Source of the DNA: Rhizobacter sp. | GTDB lineage: Bacteria; Pseudomonadota; Gammaproteobacteria; Burkholderiales; Burkholderiaceae_C | NCBI GenBank assembly: GCA_019635355.1 | Contig: JAHBZQ010000001.1 | Coordinates: 620,001-684,000, forward strand | DNA: 64,000 nucleotides | Direction: 5' to 3' | Shown here: positions 39,544 to 48,530 of the stretch, in pieces | Position numbering within the stretch: position 1 is the first letter of the stretch | How the letters are laid out: each line of letters opens with the position of its first letter | Notes under the pieces: model-generated | Databases searched by the model: none | Told to the model about the DNA's origin: nothing | Seen by the model: only the letters and a program-made list of their open reading frames with translations | Translations under genes and position numbers: made by a program

Positions 39544-40113
39544 TCAAGGCTGATTCGTCACGATCGTCACCCGCCGATTCTCCGGCGCCGAGATCACCTT
39601 CCGATTCAGCAAGTCGGTATCCCCCTTGCCCTCCGCCTTCAGCCGATCAGCCGCGATGCCGTGCTGCGCCATCAGGTACTCCCGCACGCTCTCGGCACGC
39701 TGCTGCGACAACACCATGTTGGCCTCCGAATTCCCGCGCGGGTCCGCGTGGCCTTCCACATTGAAGGTGTAGTCCGCGAGCCGGTCGTTCTTGAGCGCCG
39801 CAGCCACCACGTCAAGCTGCTGCTTGGCGTTGGCGGTGAGCTCAGCGGAATTGGTCTCGAAGGTGATGAGCAGCGACGCGCTGGCCTTCTTCTTCGGGGC
39901 GGCCAGCACGCCGGCGCTGTTGTCGCGGCTGACCTTCAGGCTGCGGGTGAGCACTGGGGCGGGCTCGGGGGTGAGGGCGTCCAGCAGGTTGGCTTCGGTG
40001 ACCTTGTTGCCCTTGAGCAGCGTGGTGCCCTCCTGCGCCCACGGCGAGGCGCACAGGGTGGCGGCCAGCAAGGTGGCGACGAGCTTCAGGGCGGGGCGGG
40101 GGGTGGTGCGCAT
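39544..40113 (-). CDS. OmpA-family peptidoglycan-binding protein
   Basis: The 189-residue product has a signal peptide ending ASPWAQ, a short linker and a C-terminal OmpA domain with ITFETNSAELTANAKQQLD, VEGHADPRGNSEAN and NRRVTIV, which bind diaminopimelate in murein. AGGAG lies six bases before ATG 40113; an upstream in-frame start at 40188 would overlap the phosphatase and spoil the signal peptide. The gene follows the T6SS phosphatase on the same strand with a 71-base gap, so it could belong to the T6SS transcript. Confidence 0.88.
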   Translation of the reverse strand: MRTTPRPALKLVATLLAATLCASPWAQEGTTLLKGNKVTEANLLDALTPEPAPVLTRSLKVSRDNSAGVLAAPKKKASASLLITFETNSAELTANAKQQLDVVAAALKNDRLADYTFNVEGHADPRGNSEANMVLSQQRAESVREYLMAQHGIAADRLKAEGKGDTDLLNRKVISAPENRRVTIVTNQP

Positions 40114-40184
40114 GGCGATCTCCTGCGGGTCTTCTGACGGTACGAATATTGAACGATGCGGGGCGCGGATGAAAGCGACCAAGG

Positions 40185-40994
40185 TCACCCGCCGCTCGTG
40201 GGCAGGGGGCCAGGCACGGTGTCACCCCAGAGGCTGTTGAGGCGGGTGGTCTCGGCCGGGTCGCCCACCCACACCGCGATGGCGCTGTAGTTGTCTTGCC
40301 GTGGCGTGGCATGGCGCTCGATGTGCTCGGCCATGCGCTGCAGCCAGTCGGCGGGCGAGGCGGCCACCGCGAAGTGCGCTTCGATGTCGCGCGGGCCGAA
40401 GTGCTCCCACCAGCCGTCGCTGCAGAGCAGGAAGGCATCGCCGTCTTCCACCCGCGCCGCGCGCTCGGTGGTGTTGGGCTCGATGCCGCCTTCGGTGCCC
40501 ATTGCGGCCAGCAGCTGGTTTTTCTTGGGATGGTTGAGCGCTTCTTCGGGCGTGAGGTAGCCAGCCGCGACCATCTGCTGCACGACGCTGTCGTCTTGCG
40601 TCACGTGCATCACGCGGCCGTGGCGCAGCAGGTAGAGGCGCGAGTCGCCCACGTGCGTCCACAGTGCCTCTTCGCGCCGGGTGTCGATCCACAGGGCCAC
40701 GAGCGTGGCGTGCATGCGGTCGCGCTGCTGTTTCTCCTGCTGCTGTACCACGGCGTCGTGCGCCTGCAGCACGAGCTGCGTGAGCTCGGCGGGCGAGGCC
40801 TGCACGGCGTTTTGCAAGGCATGGGCGGTGAGGCGCACCACCAGGTCAGACGCGATGGCGCCGCCCTTGTGGCCGCCCGCACCGTCGGACAGCACGGCGT
40901 ACCAGAACGGCCCGTTGTGCCCGTGGCGCAGGTCGTCTTCGTTGTGGTTGCGCCCACCCACCTCGCTGCGGGCGGCGATCTCGATCTCGAGCAT
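40185..40994 (-). CDS. PP2C-family Ser/Thr protein phosphatase (T6SS PppA-like)
   Basis: This is a 269-residue phosphatase. The PP2C metal and phosphate motifs are all present: RNHNEDD, SDGAGGH, THVGDSRLYLL, LLCSDGWWE and RQDNYSAI. It would dephosphorylate the targets of the kinase at 32342, mainly the FHA protein encoded immediately upstream. ATG 40994 lies 9 bases from the FHA gene stop; GTG 41000 is an alternative start. It and the FHA gene lie on the opposite strand from the kinase, about 6 kb away. Confidence 0.92.
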   Translation of the reverse strand: MLEIEIAARSEVGGRNHNEDDLRHGHNGPFWYAVLSDGAGGHKGGAIASDLVVRLTAHALQNAVQASPAELTQLVLQAHDAVVQQQEKQQRDRMHATLVALWIDTRREEALWTHVGDSRLYLLRHGRVMHVTQDDSVVQQMVAAGYLTPEEALNHPKKNQLLAAMGTEGGIEPNTTERAARVEDGDAFLLCSDGWWEHFGPRDIEAHFAVAASPADWLQRMAEHIERHATPRQDNYSAIAVWVGDPAETTRLNSLWGDTVPGPLPTSGG

Positions 40995-41003
40995 TCGCAC
41001 GGG

Positions 41004-42872
41004 TCAGACGGAAGGGTGGCGCGCCTGGTCGAGGCGATCGAGCTGCTCTTCGTAGGCCTCGACGAAGGCCTTGCCGAAGAGGTCGTGGAAGTCTTCCTGC
41101 GCATCGTCTCGGATGCGCTTGTAGTGCTGCAGGTACAGCTCCCAGAGCTTGGCGCGGCGGTTCATCGGCAGCACGCTGTCGAGCACCGAGTTGCCGGCGA
41201 GCTTGTTTTCCAGCTTGCCGGGCTCGAACTTGTCGAGCACACCGGTGAGCGCGGCCCGCATGCCGGCCATGGTGCCGATGGCGTGGCCGAGCAGGTCGTC
41301 CATCACGTCGCTCACCGCCACCGGGCCCATCATGAAACCGCGCATCGGCGGCTGCAGCAGCTGCTCGATGGCCACGCCGGCATCGGGCGAGAACTTGAGC
41401 GGGTTGTTGTTGCGCGCCTGGATGGTGGTGACGTCGGCCTTCATCTCCTGCTTGGCCGCGGCGCGGATGTGCACGAGCTTGATGGTGCCGTCGATGGCGT
41501 GGTGCATCACCTGGCCGAGGATCTTCATCATCTCGGGCGTGAGGCCCTGCGGCAGCTTGATGTTGACGCCGGCGCCCTCGCAGAAGGCGGCCCACAGCGC
41601 ATCGGGCGGGGCCGACGGCCCCGCGGCGGGGGCCGGCGGCGCCGGGGCGGTGACGGGTGGGATCTCATCGAGCGGCGCATGTGCCGAGTCGAACACCAGG
41701 CGCGACGGTTTCACGCCGGGCACCGTCTCGGGTTCGCTGCGCGGCGCGGGCGGGCGCGGTGCGCTGAAGAGGCTGGTGGCCGGTGCGGGTGCGGGGGCCT
41801 GCACCGGCACCGGCGCGGGCGCCGGGACGGGCTTGGGCGCCTGCACGGCCGGCGGCACGTAGGCCGCGCGCAGCTCGGGTGTGTGGTTCGAGGCGGTGGG
41901 CGCGGCCGGTGCGGGTGGCGCCGACGCGGCACCGCCAAACATCGCCATCGGGTCCTTGTTGTCGGGTGGCGCATCCTTGGCGCCCGAGGTGGGTGTGGCC
42001 AGGAAGCCGGCCAGCGGGTCGGCGCCGGGCGAGGGCGCACTGCCCAGGCCGAACATCGCGTCGAGGCTGCTCGACTGCGCGGGCGGCGCGCCGATCAGGT
42101 CGCCGAGGCCCAGGTCGGCGGGCAGGGCCGACGGTGGGGTGGGGGCGGCGGGGCTGCCCGCCATGAAGCCGGCCAGGCCCGTCTGTGCGGGGCTCGCCGC
42201 AGGCGGCGGGGCGAGGTCGGCGAAGGGGTCGAAGTCGTCGGGCAGGCGGGCGGCCACGGCGGGCGGCGCGGCTGGCGGCTGGGCCGGCGGCGTCGGCTTG
42301 CGCACGTGCACCGCCGTGGTCGGCGGGTTGGCCGGCTGGCCGCCCATGAGGCCGGCGAAGGGGTCGTCGGTGGCGGGCTTGACCGCACTGCCCAGCAGGT
42401 CGGCGAAGGGGTTGGAAGCGCTCGTGGTGCCGGCCACGGTGGCGCCGCCCAGGGCCGAGCGCGGGCGGGGGTTGGTCTTGCCTTCGGTGGCCGAGGACTT
42501 GATCACCGTGCGCGGGTCGACCGCCACCGGCTGCGTGGCCGCCGGGTCGACGGCCTCGCCGAGCGTGGCGCGCATGCTGTAGCTGCCGACCACGATCTCG
42601 TCGCCATCGCCGAGATTGGTGCCTTCGCCCGGGTTGATGGGGCGGCCGTTGACGGTGATCGCGTTGGCGCTGCCCACGTTGCGGATGGAAAAGCCGCCGT
42701 TGCTGAACCACACCTCGGCCTGCAGGCGCGAGATGTGGCGCTCGGGGTCGGGCAGGCTCAGGGTGTTGGTGTCCGAGCGGCCAATGGTGCCGCCGCGCTC
42801 GTCGAAAAGGCCGGTGATGGCCTGAGACAGGGTTTCGCCTTTCAGGGTGTGCGCGCGGATCACGAGATGCAT
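41004..42872 (-). CDS. tagH: T6SS-associated FHA domain protein (TagH/Fha1-type)
   Basis: The 622-residue product has an N-terminal FHA domain (residues 1-100; GRSDTNTLSLPDPERHISRLQAEV and NGRPINPG), which binds phosphothreonine. A long Pro/Ala-rich linker and a helical C-terminal domain typical of T6SS FHA proteins follow (WAAFCEGAGV, MRGFMMGPVAVSDVMDDLLGH, KLWELYLQHYKRI). It is the expected substrate and reader of the PpkA-PppA switch that promotes T6SS assembly. The phosphatase gene starts 9 bases after its stop. Confidence 0.95.
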   Translation of the reverse strand: MHLVIRAHTLKGETLSQAITGLFDERGGTIGRSDTNTLSLPDPERHISRLQAEVWFSNGGFSIRNVGSANAITVNGRPINPGEGTNLGDGDEIVVGSYSMRATLGEAVDPAATQPVAVDPRTVIKSSATEGKTNPRPRSALGGATVAGTTSASNPFADLLGSAVKPATDDPFAGLMGGQPANPPTTAVHVRKPTPPAQPPAAPPAVAARLPDDFDPFADLAPPPAASPAQTGLAGFMAGSPAAPTPPSALPADLGLGDLIGAPPAQSSSLDAMFGLGSAPSPGADPLAGFLATPTSGAKDAPPDNKDPMAMFGGAASAPPAPAAPTASNHTPELRAAYVPPAVQAPKPVPAPAPVPVQAPAPAPATSLFSAPRPPAPRSEPETVPGVKPSRLVFDSAHAPLDEIPPVTAPAPPAPAAGPSAPPDALWAAFCEGAGVNIKLPQGLTPEMMKILGQVMHHAIDGTIKLVHIRAAAKQEMKADVTTIQARNNNPLKFSPDAGVAIEQLLQPPMRGFMMGPVAVSDVMDDLLGHAIGTMAGMRAALTGVLDKFEPGKLENKLAGNSVLDSVLPMNRRAKLWELYLQHYKRIRDDAQEDFHDLFGKAFVEAYEEQLDRLDQARHPSV

Positions 42873-42998
42873 GAGAGCTCCAAGGGACGGGCTGCCGCCT
42901 TCGGGCGTGGCGGCCCCACAGTTGCGTTTATCCGGGTTGGGGCCAAGACCCGCAATGAACGAAAGTCATGCGGCGCCTGTGCATGGCCGTGCGGCCGG

Positions 42999-43928
42999 CT
43001 ATCGGGCCGGGGCGCTGGGCAGGCCGAGCGAGAGGTGGAGGGCCGAGGCCGCGATGGCTGCGCCGCCCACGGCCACACTGATCTGGTTGAGCCCGCTGGC
43101 CACGTCGCCGGCGGCGAAGAGGCCGGGCACGCTGGTCTGCTGATGGGCATCGACCACGAGGTAGCCGAGCGCGTCGGTCGCCGCGCCGAGCGCGGTGGCG
43201 AGGCGAGATCGCACCTGCACGCCGAAGGCGGAATAGAGGGCCGCGTAGACGCGCAGCTCGTCACCGAAGCGCACCTGCACGCCGCCGTCGCACAGCGCGA
43301 AGGCGTGCGGGTGCGCCTGAGCCACCGAGATGCCGGCCTCGGCGAGCTGGCGCAGGTCTTCGGCGGGCAGCACGGCCTCGCGGTCGGAGAGAAAAACGGT
43401 CACGTCGTCGGTGAAGTGGCGCAGGTACAGCGCCTCGCGCATACCGGCCACGCTGCGCGTGAGTACGCCCACCGGGCGGCCTGCGGCCTCGAAGCCGTCG
43501 CACACGGGGCAGAAGCGCAGCACGCCTTCGCGCAGCGCGGTGTCGGCTTCGGGCAGGCTGGGCCAGATGTCGTCGACGCCGGTGGCCAGCAGCACGCGGC
43601 GGGCGTGCAGGGGCGCCCCCAGCGACTCGCCGTGCAGCGTGAAGCCGCCGGCGGTGCGCTCCAGGGTGTCTACACGCGCGTCGACCGTGTGCAGCGGGTA
43701 GCGCTCGGCCTGGCGCCGCATGTGGGCGAGCAGCTGCGCGCCCGAGATGCCGTCGGGAAAGCCGGGGTAGTTGCGCGACAGCGGAATGGTGCTCGCGCGG
43801 CTGCTGCCCGAGTCGACGACCAGCACGCGCCTGCGAAAGCGCGCGAGGTAGGTGGCCGTCGTGAGGCCCGCCGGGCCACCGCCGATGACGGCGGCGTCCC
43901 AGATGGGGGAGGAGGGCGCCTCGGTCAT
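42999..43928 (-). CDS. FAD-dependent oxidoreductase of the thioredoxin reductase fold
   Basis: The 309-residue product has an FAD-binding GGGPAGLTTATYLAR, a CxxC redox pair in FCPVCDG, a VLATGVDD strand and a closing FAD motif GLFAAGDVASG. This matches thioredoxin reductase-like disulphide reductases, but the NADP-binding GxGxxA motif is poorly conserved (PVGVLTRSVAG), so the true partner is doubtful. It is not obviously part of the T6SS. The start at 43928 is the first ATG, 29 bases downstream of the upstream stop. Confidence 0.88.
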   Translation of the reverse strand: MTEAPSSPIWDAAVIGGGPAGLTTATYLARFRRRVLVVDSGSSRASTIPLSRNYPGFPDGISGAQLLAHMRRQAERYPLHTVDARVDTLERTAGGFTLHGESLGAPLHARRVLLATGVDDIWPSLPEADTALREGVLRFCPVCDGFEAAGRPVGVLTRSVAGMREALYLRHFTDDVTVFLSDREAVLPAEDLRQLAEAGISVAQAHPHAFALCDGGVQVRFGDELRVYAALYSAFGVQVRSRLATALGAATDALGYLVVDAHQQTSVPGLFAAGDVASGLNQISVAVGGAAIAASALHLSLGLPSAPAR

Positions 43929-43957
43929 GGAACGTTGAGCGCCTCCTTGGCCGCAGC

Positions 43958-44407
43958 TCAGCCGCGGTCGGCGCGGGCCGGCAAGGTGCCCGAGCGGTTG
44001 CTGCGGGTGTCGCTGGTCCCCGTGCCCATGGTGCTGGAACTGTTGCCGGTGGTGCCCATCGTGCTGGAGTTCGTGCCCGAGCCCATGGTGCTCGAGTTGG
44101 TGCCGGTGCCGGTGCTCGTGCTGCTGCTGGGATCGGTGGACGTGCCACCCATCGTGCCCGTGCCGGTGGTGCCGGTCGAAGGGCTGGTGCTGGTCCCGGT
44201 GGCGCTCGTGCCGGTGGAGCCTGGGTTGGCTGCGGCGCCGGAGGTGCCGTTGGGCGAGCCTTGCGTACCGGGCGTTGCGGTGCTGCCCGTGCCGCCGGTG
44301 GTACCGCCGGCGGTGCCGCCCGTGCCCGACGACTGCGCGTAGCTGAGGCCCATGGCCAGTGCGGTGGCGGCTGCGGCGATGACGGTGAGTGTGGATTTGA
44401 ACTGCAT
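43958..44407 (-). CDS. Gly/Thr/Ser-rich low-complexity exported protein ending LPARADRG
   Basis: The 149-residue product has a signal peptide (TVIAAAATALAMGLSYAQ) and then a Gly/Ser/Thr/Asn repeat region with recurring NSSTMG units. Its last eight residues, LPARADRG, are identical to those of the unrelated low-complexity protein at 35247-35630. GGAGA lies about six bases before the ATG. Structure is probably disordered; it may be secreted. No function can be assigned. Confidence 0.75.
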   Translation of the reverse strand: MQFKSTLTVIAAAATALAMGLSYAQSSGTGGTAGGTTGGTGSTATPGTQGSPNGTSGAAANPGSTGTSATGTSTSPSTGTTGTGTMGGTSTDPSSSTSTGTGTNSSTMGSGTNSSTMGTTGNSSSTMGTGTSDTRSNRSGTLPARADRG

Positions 44408-44704
44408 GGTGAAGTCTCCGTAGACGGGTTTGAGGAAGCCGCGCTGCGGCTGGCCCCACCGGGCAATGGGTGTGCCCGATGGGTCCGCCCAGGGGATGCG
44501 CGGGCCCCGTCACATGGCCGTGGCGCTTCTTGCCGCAAAGGCGGGCGGATTACCTTTGTCACGTTGTCGCGCCGAGGGCCGATGCGACACTTTCGCCCGC
44601 AGTCGACCACCACCCACGAGCGCATCTGCCTGCCGGCCGCGAGGCCCGACGACTGCAAGGCCTGTCTGCAAGCAGCCCGCGCTCCGAAAGAGGGACCCAC
44701 CCCC
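44408..44704. other. Divergent intergenic region
   Basis: This 297-base stretch separates the low-complexity gene from the outer-membrane barrel gene. Its centre (44540-44580) is less GC-rich and could hold promoters for both directions, but I see no clear -35/-10 or -24/-12 box. A short open frame near 44430 has no ribosome site and is not called. Confidence 0.4.
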
Positions 44705-45214
44705 ATGAAGAAGAAACTTGCACTGTTGGCCGCAGCGGTCGCGCTGAGCGCCACCGCCGTGTCGGCGCAGGCCCAGGAGAAGCGCAACGCTGTTTCGCTG
44801 TTCGGCAACATCACCTCGTCGAACGACTACTCGACGGCCAACGTGAATGGCACCTACGAGCGCCTGGTGACCGACAAGCTGTCGATCGCCGTCGGCGCGA
44901 CGTACACCAAGTTCGAGTTCGGCGGCTTTGACAGCACGAGCCTCGGCCTCACCGCGGGCGCCACCTACTACATCGGCCGGCCTTCGCAGGCGTCGAACAT
45001 GCTGTTCTACGGCAAGGGCATCGTGGGCCTGACCCGCGCCGAAAGCCCCATCGAGAGCGACACCGGCAACACGATCGGCATCTTCGCCGGCCTGGAGCAG
45101 CCGTTGAGCGAAGCCACCAGCCTCTTCGAGGAACTCGGCTACCAGCGCACCGACGTCTTCAACGACACCCGCAATGAAGTGGTGTTCAACATCGGCCTGA
45201 AGATCCGCTTCTGA
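44705..45214 (+). CDS. Small outer-membrane beta-barrel protein
   Basis: The 169-residue product has a classical signal peptide (KKLALLAAAVALSATAVSAQAQ) and alternating strands with an aromatic end: AVSLFGNIT, YERLVTDKLSIAVGATY, LGLTAGATYYIG, and the C-terminal VVFNIGLKIRF, which ends in Phe as barrel proteins do. About eight strands are predicted, similar to OmpW- or OmpX-size porin-like proteins. Its stop shares one base with the next gene's start (TGATG), so it opens a coupled gene run to 50104. Confidence 0.8.
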   Translation: MKKKLALLAAAVALSATAVSAQAQEKRNAVSLFGNITSSNDYSTANVNGTYERLVTDKLSIAVGATYTKFEFGGFDSTSLGLTAGATYYIGRPSQASNMLFYGKGIVGLTRAESPIESDTGNTIGIFAGLEQPLSEATSLFEELGYQRTDVFNDTRNEVVFNIGLKIRF

Positions 45215-45753
45215 TGGACACGCCACGCATCCTCGCCATCGGGGCATTCGCCGGCATCCTGGCGGCCTGTGGCTCCACCCCACCGGCCTCACCCTGGCCG
45301 GCGTGGGTGCTGCAGCCCGATGCCGGGGGCGGCGTGGCAGCGGCCGAGTGCGTCGAGTCCAGCGGCAACCTGTCGCTGGACCGCACGCAGGCAGCGGCTG
45401 CCGCACGCGTCACGCTCGCCCGCAACCTGGAAGTGAACATCCAGGCCAGCGACGAGCTGGTCGCATCGAAGACCGGCGCGCAGGCGTCGCAGACCTTTCG
45501 CTCCAACGCCAAGCTGCTGAGCGAGAAGGCCCTCACCAACACCCGCGTCTCGCGCCTCGAAGAAGTCGCTGCCGGCAAAGGCAAGTGGCTCTGCGCCGAG
45601 GTGACGCTCGATTCCGCCGGCACCCGCAGCCTCGTGAAGGAGGCCGTGGCCAAGACCAACACCACCGCCTCAGCCGACGTGGAAGAGATGCTGCTGCAGC
45701 AGTTCCGCCGCCGCTCGGTGCCGTCGCAGGTGTCGCAGAAGAACGTGCAGTGA
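45214..45753 (+). CDS. LPP20-like lipoprotein
   Basis: The 179-residue product has a lipobox LAACGS and a domain with the LPP20 pattern (AAAECVESSGNLSLDRTQAAAAARVTLARNLEVNI and an ALTNTRVSRLE strand). LPP20 proteins are outer-membrane-associated lipoproteins, some linked to flagella (FlgO/FlgP) or to envelope stress. The translation start overlaps the barrel stop, suggesting coupling. The exact role here is unknown. Confidence 0.78.
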   Translation: MDTPRILAIGAFAGILAACGSTPPASPWPAWVLQPDAGGGVAAAECVESSGNLSLDRTQAAAAARVTLARNLEVNIQASDELVASKTGAQASQTFRSNAKLLSEKALTNTRVSRLEEVAAGKGKWLCAEVTLDSAGTRSLVKEAVAKTNTTASADVEEMLLQQFRRRSVPSQVSQKNVQ

Positions 45754-45766
45754 CACGTGCATTGAC

Positions 45767-47137
45767 GTGACACACAACCGCTTGTTCGGCGCGCTGGTCG
45801 TCGCGCTGGTGTGCGTGGCGGTGAGCCCCTTCGCCTCGGCCGCCTGCAAGGTGATCGGCGATGGCGACACCGCACCGGCGTGGACCTCGCCGCAAGCGCC
45901 CGAAGACGCGGCGACCGTGAGCGCCGTGGGCTCCGCCACCATCGACGGCGACCGCCTGCCCGAGGCCCTGGCCGCAGCGCGCACGAATGCGCTCAAGGAG
46001 CTGGCCGAGCGCATCCGCGTGTCGGTGAGTTCGAGCGTGAAGCTCAACGACAGCAAGGTGAGCGAGGGCGGCAAGCAGGTGCTGCGCTCGTCCATCGAAT
46101 CGGTGGCCGAGGCCACCACCAACGTGACCCTGCAAAACGTGCGCGCCGACCAGCAATGGGTCGATGCGCGCCGCTGCCAGGCCTGGGTGCGCGTGTCGAT
46201 CGGCCGCGCTGACTTCGAGCGGGCTCGCAAGCGTGACCTGCTCATCGGCCTGTCGAAGCAGGTGGGCACGATGCTCACACTGGCCGAAGACGCGACCAAG
46301 CCGCTGGTGCAGCGCGAAGGCTCCGCCGCCGCGGCTGCTGCGCTGCTCGGCAGCAACGATTTCCGCGACGTGCCCGAGGTGCCGGTGGCGGCGCTCAAGT
46401 CGCGCCTGAATGGCGTTGACAAGATGCTCGCCCGCATGAAGCAGGACGAGACCCGCCTGCTCGGCCTTGCGCAGTCGCACGTGCAGGCCTATGCCGAATT
46501 CAAGAGCGCGACCAACCCGGTCGAGCGGCTCGAAGCGGCCGGCCGCGCGCTGCGCCCGCTGCGCACGCTGCTGGCGGCGTCGTGGGTGCCCGATGAATCG
46601 GTGATCGGCTTTGCGGCGCAGCCGCGGCTGGTGTCGCTGCTCAACGAAGCCGGCTACCCGTGCCTTGCGCGCAAGGCGGCCAACGACGCGCAGGGTTGTG
46701 CGCCCGAGCTGCTGGCGCAGGAGCGGCAGAAGGAATACTTCGCGGGCCGGCAGGTGCAGCTCAGCTGCAGCCTGCGCCTCGCTGGCAAGGCCGAGCCCTG
46801 GGCCAAGGCGTGTGCGTCGCTCAGCGAGTCGCTCGCAAAGCTGGGGGCACGCACCGAAGTCGCGGCCGCCGCCGCCAAGCCCGCAGCTGGCGTGACGCAG
46901 ATCCGCCTCGACGCCGAAGGCCGCATCGGCAAGCGCCAGGACCCGGAAGACAAGTCCACCGGCTACCGCTTCGAAGGCGCCGTGAAGAGCCAGGTGCGCG
47001 GGCTCGACAGCCCCATCGACGACACCTACCAGGCGCTCACCGGCTGGAACCCGGTGTCGGACGCGATGGCCACCGACATCCTCGCGCTGAGTGCCGCGAA
47101 ACGACTGGTCGAACGCATCGGGCAGAGCTGGCAATGA
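45767..47137 (+). CDS. Exported protein with an LPP20-like repeat domain
   Basis: The 456-residue product starts at GTG 45767, has a signal peptide ending ASAAC, and repeats the LPP20-like pattern (ATVSAVGSATIDGDRLPEALAAARTNALKELAERI, then SVSSSVKL). A long helical second half follows (NPVERLEAAGRALRPLR) and a Cys-containing C-terminal domain. It looks periplasmic, perhaps tethered to the LPP20 lipoprotein above. It ends in an ATGA overlap with the next gene. I do not recognise a named family. Confidence 0.65.
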   Translation: MTHNRLFGALVVALVCVAVSPFASAACKVIGDGDTAPAWTSPQAPEDAATVSAVGSATIDGDRLPEALAAARTNALKELAERIRVSVSSSVKLNDSKVSEGGKQVLRSSIESVAEATTNVTLQNVRADQQWVDARRCQAWVRVSIGRADFERARKRDLLIGLSKQVGTMLTLAEDATKPLVQREGSAAAAAALLGSNDFRDVPEVPVAALKSRLNGVDKMLARMKQDETRLLGLAQSHVQAYAEFKSATNPVERLEAAGRALRPLRTLLAASWVPDESVIGFAAQPRLVSLLNEAGYPCLARKAANDAQGCAPELLAQERQKEYFAGRQVQLSCSLRLAGKAEPWAKACASLSESLAKLGARTEVAAAAAKPAAGVTQIRLDAEGRIGKRQDPEDKSTGYRFEGAVKSQVRGLDSPIDDTYQALTGWNPVSDAMATDILALSAAKRLVERIGQSWQ

Positions 47138-48243
47138 AACGAATTTGGGCCGCCCTCGCGTGTGTCTTCATCACGAGCCTGGCCATGGCCCAGGAGGGCA
47201 CCAAGGTCTCCGTCGCCGCCTACATGAGCGACGCGAAATACGCGGCCTATGAAAAGGTGGCGCAGGCCCGCGCCGAAGAGCTGCTCAACGACTCGAAATA
47301 CGTCGTGCTCGACGAGGCCAAGGCGCGCCAGCTGAAGAAGGGCTGGGTCGACCTCGCCGACCCCGGCCACGTGATCACGGCCGAAGAGTTCGTGAAGCGC
47401 GCCGGCAAGTACGACATCGAAAAGATCGTGCGCGTGGGCGTGAGCGTGAGCGTGAAGCCGGTGCTCGGGCTTTTCTACACCGCCACCGCCACGGCTGAGT
47501 TCCGCATCGTCGACAAATCGGCCAAGGTGCAGGCCTTCACGCTCAACGAGATGGGCACGCGCGGCGTGCCGCCGTCTGACGGCCTGACCGAAGGTGCGGC
47601 CATCAGCAATGCGATCCAGCGCGCCATCGACGGCGCGGCGCAGCGCGCCGGCCTCACCATCGTGAGCCCGGCCTTGCCCAAGGGCGTGCCGCTGGTGCTC
47701 GAAGCGGTGGCCAGTGCGCCGCCCGAGACCGAGCTGGCCGCCGCCTCCGCCGAGGTGGGAGACGCGCCCTGGGTGTCGGCGGTGAAGCTCAACAAGGAAA
47801 TGTGGCGCGGCGAAGACAAGGCCTGCGTGGCCGTGTCACCCGATGGGCAGGTGGGTGCGGTCGGCGGCTACACCTGGGCGGTCGACCGGCTCGGAGGCCT
47901 GAGCCGCACCTACGGCGGCCGGGTGCACCTCGTGGACACCGCCGGCGCGCAGGAATTCAACCTGCACACCGTGCACCCGGTGGGCAAGCGCGAGTCGGGC
48001 GAAGACGGCACCTCGGCACCCATCGCCTGCGGCTTCATCGGCAACTGGCGCTACCTCGTGGTGGCCACCGGCAACGTGCTCTCGTGCTACGACGTGGAGC
48101 GCGGTGCCGAGACCTGCCGCCTGAGGCTGCAAGGCGCGCCCAAGCAGGCGCAGCTGAGCGTGGGCCGCGTGGGCAACGGGGCTTATGTGGCCTTGCAGAC
48201 CGACAAGGCCAAGACCTATTACCGTGTGGTGCTCGCCAAGTAG
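47134..48243 (+). CDS. Exported protein with a CsgG/FlgO-like N-terminal domain and a WD-like C-terminal part
   Basis: This 369-residue protein has a signal peptide ending SLAMAQ. Residues 25-185 have the alternating strand/helix pattern of CsgG/FlgO-type domains (EELLNDSKYVVLDEAKARQL, YDIEKIVRVGVSVSV, AIQRAIDGAAQRAGL). The remainder resembles a small beta-propeller (CVAVSPDGQVGAVGGY, later FIGNWRYLVVATGN). The fold assignments are tentative. It follows the LPP20-like gene with ATGA coupling. Confidence 0.6.
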   Translation: MKRIWAALACVFITSLAMAQEGTKVSVAAYMSDAKYAAYEKVAQARAEELLNDSKYVVLDEAKARQLKKGWVDLADPGHVITAEEFVKRAGKYDIEKIVRVGVSVSVKPVLGLFYTATATAEFRIVDKSAKVQAFTLNEMGTRGVPPSDGLTEGAAISNAIQRAIDGAAQRAGLTIVSPALPKGVPLVLEAVASAPPETELAAASAEVGDAPWVSAVKLNKEMWRGEDKACVAVSPDGQVGAVGGYTWAVDRLGGLSRTYGGRVHLVDTAGAQEFNLHTVHPVGKRESGEDGTSAPIACGFIGNWRYLVVATGNVLSCYDVERGAETCRLRLQGAPKQAQLSVGRVGNGAYVALQTDKAKTYYRVVLAK

Positions 48244-48260
48244 TCGGAGCGCGCTTCGCC

Positions 48261-48530
48261 ATGTGCCGCAACATCAAGACCCTGTTCAACTTCGAACCGC
48301 CGGCCACCGAGCTGGAGATTCGTGACGCCTCGCTGCAGTTCGTGCGCAAGCTGTCGGGCTTCAACCGGCCGTCGCAGGCGAACGAAGCGGCCTTCGACAA
48401 GGCCGTGGAAGAGGTGGCCCGGGCCGCGCGCGTGCTGATCGGCTCGCTCGTGACCAACGCACCGCCGCGCGACCGCGAGGTGGAGGCCGAGAAGGCGAAG
48501 GCGCGCTCGGCCGCGCGGTTCGGCACGTGA
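48261..48530 (+). CDS. DUF2277 family protein
   Basis: The 89-residue product begins MCRNIKTLFNFEPPAT and continues with EIRDASLQFVRKLSGFNRPS, the DUF2277 signature. Members are small, cytosolic and of unknown function. It lacks a signal peptide, which is odd in a run of exported proteins. Its stop overlaps the next start by GTGA (48527-48530). Confidence 0.85.
   Translation: MCRNIKTLFNFEPPATELEIRDASLQFVRKLSGFNRPSQANEAAFDKAVEEVARAARVLIGSLVTNAPPRDREVEAEKAKARSAARFGT

Noticed and set aside
40296..44342. A 1348-residue open frame on the plus strand
   Set aside because: It runs opposite to four well-supported genes, is Arg/Gly/His-rich and has no recognisable domain; it is an artefact of the GC-rich codon pattern.
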